Shown one piece after another: positions 49,601-58,368 of a stretch of DNA of 64,000 bases. The stretch spans positions 2,215,501 to 2,279,500 of the forward strand of contig WSYJ01000186.1 in assembly GCA_020186115.1 (NCBI GenBank), read 5' to 3'. Positions within the stretch are counted from its first letter, which is position 1, and every line of letters starts with the position of its first letter. A program made the translations under genes and the position numbers. The DNA comes from Histomonas meleagridis (Eukaryota > Parabasalia > Tritrichomonadida > Dientamoebidae). Below the pieces are notes generated by a model that was not told where the DNA came from, made no database searches, and saw only the letters and a list, made by a program, of their open reading frames with translations.

Positions 49601-50114
49601 CTGAGGCTGTATCATCTGTAGGAACAAGATTTGAACCTGCTTGTTCAATATCAAGCTTGGATATATCTCCTTTGGATTTACGATGTGCACGAGATTTCTT
49701 TTTAGGTGTACGAGGACTTTCTGTGAGTTGATTTGCTTTTGAATTTTCCAAATCAGCTTTAAGAGTTTCTACCATTTCTCTAAGTTGTGTAATTTGGATG
49801 GTTGTTTCAGTGACATCAGAAGAACGTGCTTTAGAACTCCTTCTATGACCATGACTTTCTGATTTTTGCTGAATTGCGTTTGTTAACTCTTGAATTTGTT
49901 TATCTTTCTCTTCCCTTAATTGTTCGATTACTTGGTTTTGATTTCGGATTGATTCACGAAGTGCTTCAATCTCTTGCTTCAATCCCTCTTGTTGTTTTAA
50001 TTGTTCCTTCAATTCTTTTATTTCGGAACTAAGTCTTTTAATAGACTTCCTGCTTGAGGAACCATGTGGTGATGTTGCCTGTTTAGGCGGGCTACTCGAT
50101 GAGGAGTCGCTCAT
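46617..50114 (-). CDS. Tail-anchored coiled-coil protein with 10-residue repeats
   Basis: ATG 50114 (MSDSSSSSPP) is the first in-frame ATG; the frame opens 63 bases earlier with TTG. The 1165-residue product has a Ser-rich start, heptad coiled coil from about 25 to 560 with breaks, then about 22 consecutive ten-residue repeats (for example EIEKIKEYVK five times), more coiled coil, and two Ser-rich stretches (RGSSSSSSDSEDENE; ESSSSSDSEPE) that look like CK2 targets. It ends in a basic patch (KKKKKVKNE) followed by a single hydrophobic helix FFALSFAVLLYFLVSDVLV, the hallmark of a tail-anchored membrane protein. The form suits a golgin-type tether or other organelle tether. Around 47000-47500 the G+C content is markedly raised. 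Confidence 0.85.
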   Translation of the reverse strand: MSDSSSSSPPKQATSPHGSSSRKSIKRLSSEIKELKEQLKQQEGLKQEIEALRESIRNQNQVIEQLREEKDKQIQELTNAIQQKSESHGHRRSSKARSSDVTETTIQITQLREMVETLKADLENSKANQLTESPRTPKKKSRAHRKSKGDISKLDIEQAGSNLVPTDDTASANGEIPDLKPDVEKLQEEFTKFKSELDQTIQDILNNNRQQEEIIKEVKEEIKGIGKDTSQPSTNKSVDVPMATDQMERYEDLISTVQEHDQLLVKQGNLITQQKDELSVQRDLIEKKFTSHVQRMKTLEKMIESLNNAIQALRNELKALQKRIADNKDVEQIKEQLKSIGEIYSKLQNIENNINIINGKLDEKGDKEDIEKLQKKSKKRKEENKKRKEEIDELQKKLKELQQNINGIKEQSELDSKTMKDQIRTLATKTAQEQNDDKPEASPVVMMDMEELKNKVEQLEKDKKVTNEKIKEFEDKLENIKDINDDMNKIKDKVNENKDKIEEIEKIKDQINEINDKIDDIDKIKEKVDDIKDKVDEIDKVKNKVDDIKDKIEAIESIKDVIDDIKDKIGDFDELKIIVEEFDDRVENVPKIKYIIQEIEKIKIRIEEIEKVKVNIQEVEKIIIRIEEIEKIKEYVKEIEKIKEYVKEIEKIKEYVKEIEKIKEYVKEIEKIKEYVKEIEVIKVKVEEIEKIKVNIKEFEELKVKIEEYDKLKVKIEEIEKIKVDIEEFEKLKVKIEEYDKVKTKVEEIEKLKVNIEEYDKLKVKVEEVEKVKLDIEEFDKLKSKVEEYDKLKVKIDEVEKIKVDIEEFEKLKENVASIENIKEIEKIVEKIEELERLKEKLEGIENIKEIEKVLEKIDDMEKIKNKVKKLKDRYKELKEKLDDIESIKDRAVEIDALRNECKELKDKAEEIEKIKDDYKELKDKLEDKVDEIDTIKANIVTITGQLSSSSQKAEAPAEELIELKSKLTALQAKLESDNKSRGSSSSSSDSEDENEAKIKDKSKDNLYESLTHKIDEISGALHQQSDELNKVNDTIKDILTTNDKMQKEIESEKSENSKQFKEINLKIMKIAENNKEKESSSSSDSEPEIVSRDIELEGEQFTFSDSSDGKDKEEKVSDKKKKKVKNEMVQQVLNGEETLQNDFNIFFALSFAVLLYFLVSDVLV
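47664..48323 (-). repeat. 30-bp coding repeat, about 22 decads
   Basis: Each 30-bp unit encodes a decad such as EIEKIKEYVK, EYDKLKVKIE or EFEKLKVKIE. Five adjacent copies of EIEKIKEYVK lie at about 48080-48233. Other units tend to follow a three-unit cycle (I-type, F-type, Y-type), giving a 90-bp super-repeat. Confidence 0.85.
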
Positions 50115-50665
50115 TTCAATTGAAGCAGACCCTCTGAAATTTTTTTTTGTTTTTATCAAAAATGAAAAAGCTTTCAAAAATAGAAAAGTTCATCAGAAAA
50201 AGTAAAAATTGAGAAATTACAGTGGTGGTTTATCGACTATTTTTTCTTGCACCTTCGTTTATGATTAAAATGAAATTTTTGAAGATTGAGCAACTGGAAA
50301 CATAACGCCTGATGAAAGCGAAACTTTACTTCATATAACTTTTGTTTTTTAATAATAATTAAAAGATTATTCATTTTTTATTGAAATAATTTCATGTTAT
50401 TTCTAATTAAAAATTAAACTAATTGAATAGTTTAATATTGAGTTTAACATGAAATTACTTTTTTTTCATTTCTTATCTTAAATGATAAATCATATTTTAA
50501 TGTATCAAAAATGTTTGATTTATTTGATAAGCAACTAATAAAGCTAGCATTGTCTTTTAATGTTGTAAATGTATTATGTAATGAGATAAAAAAGTTTTTA
50601 ATATTTTTAAACTTTTTCGAATCGGGGTGCTCCAAAATAATATTAAACGTTCATATCACCTCCAA
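50115..50665. other. Divergent intergenic region
   Basis: No gene is seen. AT-rich; a 63-codon minus-strand frame at 50444-50635 has no motif and is likely chance. CGTTCATATCACCTCCAA (50648-50665) directly precedes the ORC1-like ATG and may hold its initiator. Confidence 0.4.
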
Positions 50666-52321
50666 ATGCAACAACTTCTAATATCAGAATTTCCAGAACC
50701 AAAGTTTCTTGACGAAGGAAAACCTGGTGTTGATGGTAACATATATCACACAGTAGCAGAAGTTGATGACATGACAATAAATGTTGGAGATTCTGTTTTA
50801 TTACTTTCAGACGGCCCTTTCACGTATGTATGTAAAGTCCTTTCTATGTTTGAAGACAAGGATAAGAAAATGCTTATGAAAGTTAATTGGTATCATCGTT
50901 ATGAAGAACTTGATAAATCAAATAGCCAATATCTTCTTCTTCGTGAACTTCTTCAAACAGAGGCCACTGACATAGTTCCAGTTGATTCGGTTAAAGCTAA
51001 AGCAATAATTTATGATAATCCAGCACAACTAGGAGAAAATGCCAACAAAAAATCAGAACCTCTCACCAACGAATTCTTTTGTAATAGAGGCTTTATTACG
51101 CCACGCAACGAATTTGTTGCTCTTTCAACCCTTCACAGGTTAATGCAAAATGCAGATTATACTGTTGAAACATTTGAAGGTAACACGCCATTTGACCTAG
51201 CTCGTGCACGCCTTCAACTTAACTTTGTTAAATCAGTTGCTGGTCGTGAGAATGAAATCCGTAAAGTCAAAGGTTACATTGAAGGCTTTATTAAGCGCGA
51301 TGGCCTTGGAGGTTGTCTATATCTTTCTGGTGTGCCTGGAACCGGTAAAACTCTTGTAGTTCGTGAAGTTATGCGTCAACTATCATCTGAACAACTTCAT
51401 GGCAAAATTGGGAATTTCCAATTTTATGAACTTAATTGTCTTAGACTTGAATCCACACGAGAACTCTTTTCGGAACTATGGCTTTTACTTACTGATGAAA
51501 AGCTTGGACCAACGTCAGCACAAAAGGCACTTAATGAAATGTTTACTACTGAGACATCACCGTTTTATATCATTTTACTTGTTGATGAAATTGATGTTTT
51601 ATTAACGCAACAACAAAATGAACTTTATTGTTTACTTGAATGGGCATCACTTCCTAAAGCAAAGTTTGTTGTCATTGCAGTTGCTAACTTAATGGATCTT
51701 GAAACCCGATTAAAGCCTAAAATAGCTTCAAGAATGGGACATACATCAGTTAAATTCTTTGCATACAAAGCAAATGAACTTTCCACAATTATTAATTCGC
51801 GTGTTGGAGACTTAAAAGTGTTTGAACCAGCTGCGATTCAATTATGTTCGCAGTTACTAACACGAAATGGAGGTGACGCAAGAAAAGCACTCGAAGTATG
51901 TAAAAGAGCTATTGATATGAGGAAAAAGAATGATCAGAAAGTGAAGACTGTCGATATTAAGAAAGCAATTAATCAAGTCGATTCAGTGAAGGCGAATAAT
52001 ATTTTGATGAATTTGTCGGAATTACAAAAATTGGTTTTAGTTGCTTTCTTGGTGCAATCAAAAAAGGTACAAAAAACGCAGTTGTCTATTAGAGATATTA
52101 TATCAAGAGCAGCTGTAATTGCAAAAGCAACTGAAATTAATGACGTGAGATCAAACTATTTGATCATGATCATAAATCAATTGTTGGAAATGAATATAAT
52201 CAACTCAGGAAAAAACAAAATTATTAATACAAATACAATGATTTCGTTGATTACATATGAATCTGATTTGATACAACACTTGAAAAATACAGAAAAATTT
52301 GTTAAATTTTTGCCTAAATAA
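50666..52321 (+). CDS. Origin recognition complex subunit 1-like ATPase (ORC1/CDC6)
   Basis: The first in-frame ATG is 50666 (MQQLLISEFPEPKF); the frame opens 13 codons earlier at GTG. Of 551 residues, about 25-130 form a BAH-like domain (INVGDSVLLLSDG, VCKVLSMFED, VNWYHRYEEL, LLLRELLQTEATD), and about 185-400 the AAA+ domain with Walker A GVPGTGKT (about 223-230), Walker B LLVDEID (about 304), sensor 1 IAVANLMDL, and sensor 2 GGDARKALEVC. A winged-helix C-terminus follows (about 420-551). BAH plus AAA+ is the ORC1 pattern, in contrast to CDC6, which lacks BAH. It marks replication origins on chromatin. The long basic linker of animal ORC1 is missing. Confidence 0.93.
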   Translation: MQQLLISEFPEPKFLDEGKPGVDGNIYHTVAEVDDMTINVGDSVLLLSDGPFTYVCKVLSMFEDKDKKMLMKVNWYHRYEELDKSNSQYLLLRELLQTEATDIVPVDSVKAKAIIYDNPAQLGENANKKSEPLTNEFFCNRGFITPRNEFVALSTLHRLMQNADYTVETFEGNTPFDLARARLQLNFVKSVAGRENEIRKVKGYIEGFIKRDGLGGCLYLSGVPGTGKTLVVREVMRQLSSEQLHGKIGNFQFYELNCLRLESTRELFSELWLLLTDEKLGPTSAQKALNEMFTTETSPFYIILLVDEIDVLLTQQQNELYCLLEWASLPKAKFVVIAVANLMDLETRLKPKIASRMGHTSVKFFAYKANELSTIINSRVGDLKVFEPAAIQLCSQLLTRNGGDARKALEVCKRAIDMRKKNDQKVKTVDIKKAINQVDSVKANNILMNLSELQKLVLVAFLVQSKKVQKTQLSIRDIISRAAVIAKATEINDVRSNYLIMIINQLLEMNIINSGKNKIINTNTMISLITYESDLIQHLKNTEKFVKFLPK

Positions 52322-52996
52322 ATAAAATGTTTAATTGTTAAAACTTGTAATGAATTAATTTTTTATCAGTATGCGAATGCCATTTGCACCATTAAACATG
52401 AATTTTTTTTAATGGAATATCTGAATGTACAGAGAAGATAGAAACAAAAACAAATTTAAAAAGCAAAAAAGAAAAATGTGTAAATCAATTAAACAAATTT
52501 CATCTAATGATCAAAAGAAAACATGAGTAAATAAACATGAATTGATGTGCATTTTTATCATCCAACATTGGATGATTATAGTTCATTTGCTATAATTTAT
52601 AATAGATTTAACGAGTGATAAGTATACGAATTTAAAAAATCAAAAAAAATAAAATTTACAAATAATTTTACAGTAGATTTTTATTGATCACAAATTAGTG
52701 AAATTTCTTCCCATTTAAAAACTCAAAAATATTATATTTTCTGTAGATTTTTTAATAGCGTTAGCGGTGACGATAATAGAGTATTTATATTATTTTTGCC
52801 TCATGTAACGAAAGTTGACACTGCAATTGAAATTTCAGCTGTGATAAATATTATATTGAATATTCAATCAAAAACAGATTATTTCACAAAAATTTTTTTT
52901 CAGAGAAAACTTGTTGAATTGAATACTGTTTGACGCTGGGTGTGAAATGGTGGTTGAGATTATTTTTTTTTTTCAAGTTTCTTGTACTCTCTTTAA
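52322..52996. other. Intergenic region
   Basis: No gene is seen in 675 bases of AT-rich DNA with a T-run before the next ATG. Confidence 0.4.
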
Positions 52997-54226
52997 ATGC
53001 GATATTTTTCCTTGGCCCGTCCATTGCTTTTTATTAAATCACTTAACACTTACATGAGATCAATGATTATAAAAAATCAATTTTCATTTTCGCTAATTTT
53101 AACGAAAATAACAAATGCATTTGTATTTATATTCCTTCTTCAAAATTCTTACCCAATGGCATATTATGATAATCAAACACTCTTCATTAATCATTCAAGC
53201 GATTTACAATCAATCACACAATATAAAAGCACAACAGTACATTTAATTTTTGGTGAAGGTATTACTGAAATTCCAAAGAATTCGTTCAATTATTGGGATG
53301 CACTTGTTTCTGTTAACTTAAGTAATATGATTTCAATAATTGATCAAGCATCATTTTATGTTTGTACATCTTTATGTGAGATAAATCTTGGAGATAACAT
53401 AAAAACGATTGGAGCTTTGGTATTTTATCAGTGTTCTATTCAAAACTTAGAAATACCAAATTCTCTTCAATCAATAGGAATTTCTGCATTTTCATCATGT
53501 TCTTCATTAAAAACTTTGATAATTGGTACTGGTTTATTGAATATTGATTCAGAAGCATTTAATTATTGTTCTAATTTAAAATGCATTTACTTTTATGGAG
53601 AAATTTCACCATCAATTAATAATGGTGCATTCCAATATATTCAAGCATCGAATGTTATGACATATTCTTTTTATAAAGGGAATAAATTTGGTCGTTTAGG
53701 TGTATTAAAAGGAGGCATTGTTCAAGGGTGTATTTCATTACCAACTCTTACATTTACAATGTCAAATACATATTCAAATACATTTACACACAGTAATACA
53801 TTTTCTAAAAGCAATATATTTTCACAAAGTAATACATTCGCTGCATCACATCTATTTACACAGTCAAATACATATTCACAAAGCACTACATTTTCTAAGT
53901 CGAATACATATACGCAAAGTAATACACTAAAGCAGTCAAGCACGTATTCAGAATTAAGTACATTTTCTAAAGCGCTTACAAGTTTATCTTCTGATGAATT
54001 AATAACAAATGATATAAAATCAAACGAAGCACAGGAAAACAATAATTCAATTATTATTATTTCTGTGTGTGTTGCTGTAGCAGTCATTATCATAATAGCC
54101 ATAGTTTCAATAATAATTTATAAACGAACAAAAAAGAATAAGCAAGATTTTACAAAGGAGACAGAAACCCAATCACAAGTTGGTGATGACCATTACAATG
54201 AATCCATGGACAAACTTTTTCTCTAA
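52997..54226 (+). CDS. BspA-like leucine-rich surface protein
   Basis: The 409-residue frame begins ATG 52997; inner ATGs at residues 20 and 23 would place the hydrophobic segment (about 28-53) as a signal peptide and may be the true start. Residues about 60-225 are LRR_5/BspA repeats (ITEIPKNSFNYWDALVSVNLS, IKTIGALVFYQCSIQNLEIP, LQSIGISAFSSCSSLKTLIIG). Residues about 255-325 are six-residue repeats of the type (F/Y)(S/T)(Q/K)SNT, rich in O-glycosylation sites. A strong transmembrane helix (about 350-370, IIIISVCVAVAVIIIIAIVSIIIY) precedes a 35-residue cytoplasmic tail ending HYNESMDKLFL. It is a single-pass cell-surface protein; trichomonad relatives are linked to adhesion. Confidence 0.92.
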   Translation: MRYFSLARPLLFIKSLNTYMRSMIIKNQFSFSLILTKITNAFVFIFLLQNSYPMAYYDNQTLFINHSSDLQSITQYKSTTVHLIFGEGITEIPKNSFNYWDALVSVNLSNMISIIDQASFYVCTSLCEINLGDNIKTIGALVFYQCSIQNLEIPNSLQSIGISAFSSCSSLKTLIIGTGLLNIDSEAFNYCSNLKCIYFYGEISPSINNGAFQYIQASNVMTYSFYKGNKFGRLGVLKGGIVQGCISLPTLTFTMSNTYSNTFTHSNTFSKSNIFSQSNTFAASHLFTQSNTYSQSTTFSKSNTYTQSNTLKQSSTYSELSTFSKALTSLSSDELITNDIKSNEAQENNNSIIIISVCVAVAVIIIIAIVSIIIYKRTKKNKQDFTKETETQSQVGDDHYNESMDKLFL

Positions 54227-54297
54227 TATAATAAAAACTAATACACTGTAAATCATATTTAAACACTAACACTTTTCTAATGACAAATGCGTTGAAA

Positions 54298-54448
54298 ATA
54301 TTCGATATTTATATCTAATTATGAATATATTAAAATATTCGATATTTATATCTAATTATGAATATATTAAAATATTCGATATTTATATATTTAATTATGA
54401 ATATATTAAAATATTCGATATTTATATATCTAATTATGAATATATTGA
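54298..54448. repeat. Four tandem 37-39 bp units
   Basis: The unit ATATTCGATATTTATATCTA plus ATTATGAATATATTAAA recurs four times, twice with a 2-base TA insert. It lies in the 323-base gap between the BspA-like and PNP genes; the gap holds no gene. It is short enough to be polymorphic. Confidence 0.9.
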
Positions 54449-54549
54449 GCAAACAAAGTGATTTAACTAATGAAAAATTTAACACTTTCCAAAAATTTGC
54501 TTAATAAGTCGTTTTGCATAAAACAATTTCATAACTTAATTCATTTTAC

Positions 54550-56871
54550 TCAAAGAGCATTCTTGAGCACTTCGTCGTCTATTGTCCACGGCTCATTTAA
54601 GCAATTTACAAGAACCGAAATTTGCTTGAAGACTTTACCGCCTGAGTGTCTATTGATTGTCGCTTGCTCAGCACCGAAATCGGATGCGACTCCAGCGCCA
54701 TAAATTTCCATCATATGTCTATAAGCCTTTGTGACTTCTCTTGTATCAGGTACATTAAATTGTATCAAAGGCTTTAAGCCCTTAACAGGTTCATATAATT
54801 GTGTCATATCGGGGAATCTATCGCCGAATTTGTTTCTACCGATTAAAGCATAAATTCCGGTAATGTTAATGTGATCACTAATTGTTACGAATCTATCAGT
54901 TAATTGAGGATTTGTTGCTATTGCAGCGTTGATCGCAATAATTTGTATTTTCTTTTGTGCGATTGCACGAACTAAAGCACGTGTAGCGACTGCAATCATT
55001 ACTTTCTTACCGAATAACTCTCCATGATTTAACTTAAGTCCTTTAACTTCTACAACATTTGGTAATTTAGATTTAAGATCATTATAGAACTTAAACTCTT
55101 TCTTGAATAATAATACATCTTCAACATCTGGTAATGCTTCAGCAATTGCATTAACTTCTTCTGGATCTTCTTGTTGATTTTGCTTACGTGATGGAGTATC
55201 ATTCCATTGTATGGCCTTCTTGTCAGTGGCATTGAAGGATGGTGTAGCACCTGCACTTGTTCCTGGGAATTTGCTAATTGTTGTTTTGATTGCTTGTGAA
55301 ATTTCATCAGACTTTGAGCGACATGATGATAAAATGGCTTCAATGTTATCATTAGAGGTAAGAATTGCATTATATGCACCATCAACAAATCCTTGCGCTT
55401 GTAATCCAATCTTACGGGCCATCATCAAACCTTTGACTGTACCTAATGTAATATGTGTAGCACCACACATTTGTAAATGCTTGGCATCACTTTGCGTTGG
55501 GAATTCAGGTCCATGGAATGACGCAAGAATTGACTTGTTCTTGATGCTTGCTTCTGGAGATTCGATTGGACACTTGCAGATTTCGGGTATGACTGTTGGA
55601 TGTTCAAAGAATGGAATAACATCAGTAACAACTGCTAATCCTTTTTCACCAAATGCACCAGCTTGGAATGTTTGGATATATGATTTAGCTCCAAGACGTT
55701 TAGCTAGTTTGATTAAATAATATAATTCATGTTCTTGTAAACCTGTCAAATTGCGGAGACCGTTAACAACAAATAATTGTTTTCCATTTAAGATACCAAT
55801 GTTAAGTTTCAAGGAGGTGTGTTGTAATATTGGGAAGTTGGGTAATTCATTGCAGTCAATTGTAACTTTGACTTCGAAGTCTTTAAGTTCATGACATGCG
55901 CCAAGAACAACAAGACCATCAATCTTTGTCTTTCCAAATTGTTTGGCGTATTCATCAATTTCTTTATCAGTGACAAATGATTCTGGAATGGCCATATTGA
56001 TGTTATGATCATCTCCTTCGATAACTGGAATTGGGAATTCTTTGAGTGGAGTGCGCTTAATGACTTCGGAGATTAAGGCGCGCATGTTTGGTTCACCAGC
56101 TTTGGCTGCAATTGTGACATCTTCATGTGATAATTTGACACCGTCAACACCAGCGGCCTTGTTGGTAACAAATGACATGGCAAAGACTGGAACACCTAAT
56201 TCTTTCATTGCAACAACTTCAGGGACTGTTGACATACCAAAGTTAGTGGCACCAACTTTGAATTGTCCTTCAACTTCAGCTGATGTTTCATATGTAGGAC
56301 CAAAGTTGTACATGTAAACACATCCTTTTGTTTGAAGATGCATTTCTTCGGCAACTTGTTTAGCTACTTCAGTAGCAGCTGCATCATACATATCAGCTTG
56401 GATAAGATGATTAAAGTCTTTGAAACAAAGAGGTTCTTCGGTGTAACCACGATGTGTAGTATTCATGTGATCAACAATTGGGGTAAGATCTCCTGGATTA
56501 AGATCAGGATCACGTGTACCAGCAGCATTGGTAAGAATGCAAAGCTTGCAACCACACATTGCAAGAAGACGTATTGCAAATTGAACTTCATGTGGAGCAA
56601 GTCCTTCATATTGATGAGAACGACCAGAAAGACAAAGAACTTTGCGATCACCAACGAGACCATAGATAAGGCAACCGAAGTGACCTGGAACTGTGGTATC
56701 AAGCATTTGTGGGATTTCACTGTATGGAATACGGATAGAATTTACAAGGACATCGCCATAACTTCCAAGACCACTACCAAGGATAATTCCTATATCTGGC
56801 CTATCTTTAATTCGGTCTTTAACATAGTTGCAAGCTTCATTGAGCCTTTGAACGTAAGTTGATGCTTTCAT
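54550..56871 (-). CDS. Triple-domain purine nucleoside phosphorylase fusion
   Basis: With ATG 56871 (MKASTYVQRLNEA) the product has 773 residues, against about 290 for ordinary trimeric PNP. Domain 1 (1-285) keeps every key residue: GSGLG with Ser33, His86 in SGRSHQYEG, TNAAG, Glu195 in GPTYETSAEV, GMSTVPE, Asn237 in VTNK, and His249. Domain 2 (about 290-540) shows the same fold but has lost these (NGLRNLTGLQEHE, FHGPEFPTQ, LGTVKG, VDGAYN). Domain 3 (about 570-773) has lost the phosphate loop and His86 region but keeps SDHINITG and GDRFPDM. Trimeric PNP cleaves inosine and guanosine to base plus ribose 1-phosphate; trichomonads depend on purine salvage. The start follows TTCACTTTTTCTT. An upstream in-frame non-ATG extension was rejected. 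Confidence 0.92.
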   Translation of the reverse strand: MKASTYVQRLNEACNYVKDRIKDRPDIGIILGSGLGSYGDVLVNSIRIPYSEIPQMLDTTVPGHFGCLIYGLVGDRKVLCLSGRSHQYEGLAPHEVQFAIRLLAMCGCKLCILTNAAGTRDPDLNPGDLTPIVDHMNTTHRGYTEEPLCFKDFNHLIQADMYDAAATEVAKQVAEEMHLQTKGCVYMYNFGPTYETSAEVEGQFKVGATNFGMSTVPEVVAMKELGVPVFAMSFVTNKAAGVDGVKLSHEDVTIAAKAGEPNMRALISEVIKRTPLKEFPIPVIEGDDHNINMAIPESFVTDKEIDEYAKQFGKTKIDGLVVLGACHELKDFEVKVTIDCNELPNFPILQHTSLKLNIGILNGKQLFVVNGLRNLTGLQEHELYYLIKLAKRLGAKSYIQTFQAGAFGEKGLAVVTDVIPFFEHPTVIPEICKCPIESPEASIKNKSILASFHGPEFPTQSDAKHLQMCGATHITLGTVKGLMMARKIGLQAQGFVDGAYNAILTSNDNIEAILSSCRSKSDEISQAIKTTISKFPGTSAGATPSFNATDKKAIQWNDTPSRKQNQQEDPEEVNAIAEALPDVEDVLLFKKEFKFYNDLKSKLPNVVEVKGLKLNHGELFGKKVMIAVATRALVRAIAQKKIQIIAINAAIATNPQLTDRFVTISDHINITGIYALIGRNKFGDRFPDMTQLYEPVKGLKPLIQFNVPDTREVTKAYRHMMEIYGAGVASDFGAEQATINRHSGGKVFKQISVLVNCLNEPWTIDDEVLKNAL

Positions 56872-56872
56872 A

Positions 56873-56885
56873 AAGAAAAAGTGAA
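56873..56885 (-). promoter_or_regulatory. Initiator-like element of the PNP fusion gene
   Basis: On the minus strand TTCACTTTTTCTT lies one base before the ATG at 56871. It is nearly the same as the element before the ARF gene. Further upstream (56944-56962) AGCGGTTACAGATACCGCT forms an inverted pair AGCGGT/ACCGCT. Confidence 0.55.
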
Positions 56886-57318
56886 GTGTCAATTTCAATG
56901 CTGTCGCTTTTTAATTTGATCGTTTTTATTTGTGAGCAAGAAGCGGTTACAGATACCGCTCATTTCAATACTTGAAGCTTAAGTCCAACCATTTTCTTAA
57001 ATGATACCATCATTGGCTAAAACACATGAATGCTTGACTCTAATTTTTAGAAATATATTTATCAGTAGTTTTAAATTTGAAAATTGCTTATCTGATGTAA
57101 ATAAAAAAAAGTTTTTAATTTAAGAAAACTTCATAAAATTTATTAGCATTTATTTAAATAAATAAAACAAATGTTGTTTTATGCCTAAAAAGTTTTTATT
57201 TTTATTATTTTTATTTTTTTAATTTTCTTTGTTTTGGAGAAAAAAAATTGCAATTGAAAATTCAATCAGTTTTACGTTAACCGAAGTAATTGCTCCACTC
57301 AAAGCTACCAATTCATCA
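56886..57318. other. Divergent intergenic region
   Basis: No gene is seen. The dyad AGCGGT (56944)/ACCGCT lies near the PNP side. The rest is AT-rich with T-runs before the phosphatase gene. Confidence 0.4.
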
Positions 57319-58368
57319 ATGGAAAAAGAAATCAGGCAATTCCTGAGGCCAGTTTTTAAATGGTTCAAATGGATCCTCACACAGAGCATTGAAGATATGG
57401 AAGAACTTGCTTTTGAACCACTTCCATTAAATTCTTTATTAGATATATGTTCTTATTGTACGACATTATTTGCCAAAGAAAGTACCCTACTTCGACTTGA
57501 AGGAGAATTCAGAGTTGTTGGTGATTTACATGGTCATTTACCAGATTTAATTAGAATTATCAAAAAATGCGGAGGACCGAAAAAACATAATTATATTTTT
57601 CTTGGCGATTATGTAGATCGAGGAAATTTCTCAATTGAAACAATTATGCTTCTTTTAGCACTTAAAGCTGAATATCCAAATTCAGTTTATCTTATCAGAG
57701 GTAATCACGAGTTTGAATCAATTTCCAGAACCAAGGGTCTTCATGACGAAATTTTAAAAGTATATGGCAATGATGTTCTCTTTCAAAAATTAATTGAATG
57801 TTTTAGTTTTCTTCCAATAGGTGCTTTAGTTAACAACAACATTCTTTGTGTACATGGTGGCATTGGTCCAGAACTTAAAACACTCGAAAATTTTGATAAT
57901 ATTGCTCGACCACTTAATCAATTATATGGTGGTCTTGCAGATGACATACTATGGTCAGATCCACTTGACAAAGGGACTGGTTTTAAGGTATCAAAACGTG
58001 GTAATGGAGTTTTTTTTGGCGAAGATGTTACAAATAAGTTTCTTAAACAGAATCATCTCCATTTAATTATACGTGGGCATACCAGCGTTAAAGAAGGAAT
58101 TCGATTTCAACATCACAACAAAGTTATTACAGTTTTTAGCGCATCGAATTATTGCGATCAACAGAATAAAGCGGCGGTTCTCATTTTGAGAAAGAACAAA
58201 GAAGAGTACATAACTTTCGAACCATTAGCAGACATTAAAAGGAAAATATTTCCGAAGTTTGGTGGACTTTCTTTGAGGACAAAAGAATCTCGATCACTGC
58301 CTTTGCCACCAAATAGACATACAAGAAATGAGTGTAAAATTAGATCTGCAAAAATATTGCTCAAATAG
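57319..58368 (+). CDS. PPP-family Ser/Thr protein phosphatase, divergent
   Basis: ATG 57319 (MEKEIRQFLRPVFKWFK) is the first in frame; the frame opens 30 codons earlier at TTG. The 349-residue enzyme keeps PPP motifs: VVGDLHGHLPDL, FLGDYVDRGNFS, LIRGNHEFESISRTKGLHDEI, CVHGGIGPEL, LWSDPLDKGTGF, IRGHTSVKEG and FSASNYCDQQNK. Changes against the PP1 gene at 42087 include GNHEF for GNHEC, RGHTS for RAHQ, and SASNYC for SAPNYC, and it has an unusual basic tail (about 310-349). All metal ligands (Asp, His, Asp, Asn, His, His) appear present, so it should be active. It is closer to trichomonad-specific PPP paralogues than to PP1 or PP2A, which is inference. Confidence 0.92.
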   Translation: MEKEIRQFLRPVFKWFKWILTQSIEDMEELAFEPLPLNSLLDICSYCTTLFAKESTLLRLEGEFRVVGDLHGHLPDLIRIIKKCGGPKKHNYIFLGDYVDRGNFSIETIMLLLALKAEYPNSVYLIRGNHEFESISRTKGLHDEILKVYGNDVLFQKLIECFSFLPIGALVNNNILCVHGGIGPELKTLENFDNIARPLNQLYGGLADDILWSDPLDKGTGFKVSKRGNGVFFGEDVTNKFLKQNHLHLIIRGHTSVKEGIRFQHHNKVITVFSASNYCDQQNKAAVLILRKNKEEYITFEPLADIKRKIFPKFGGLSLRTKESRSLPLPPNRHTRNECKIRSAKILLK

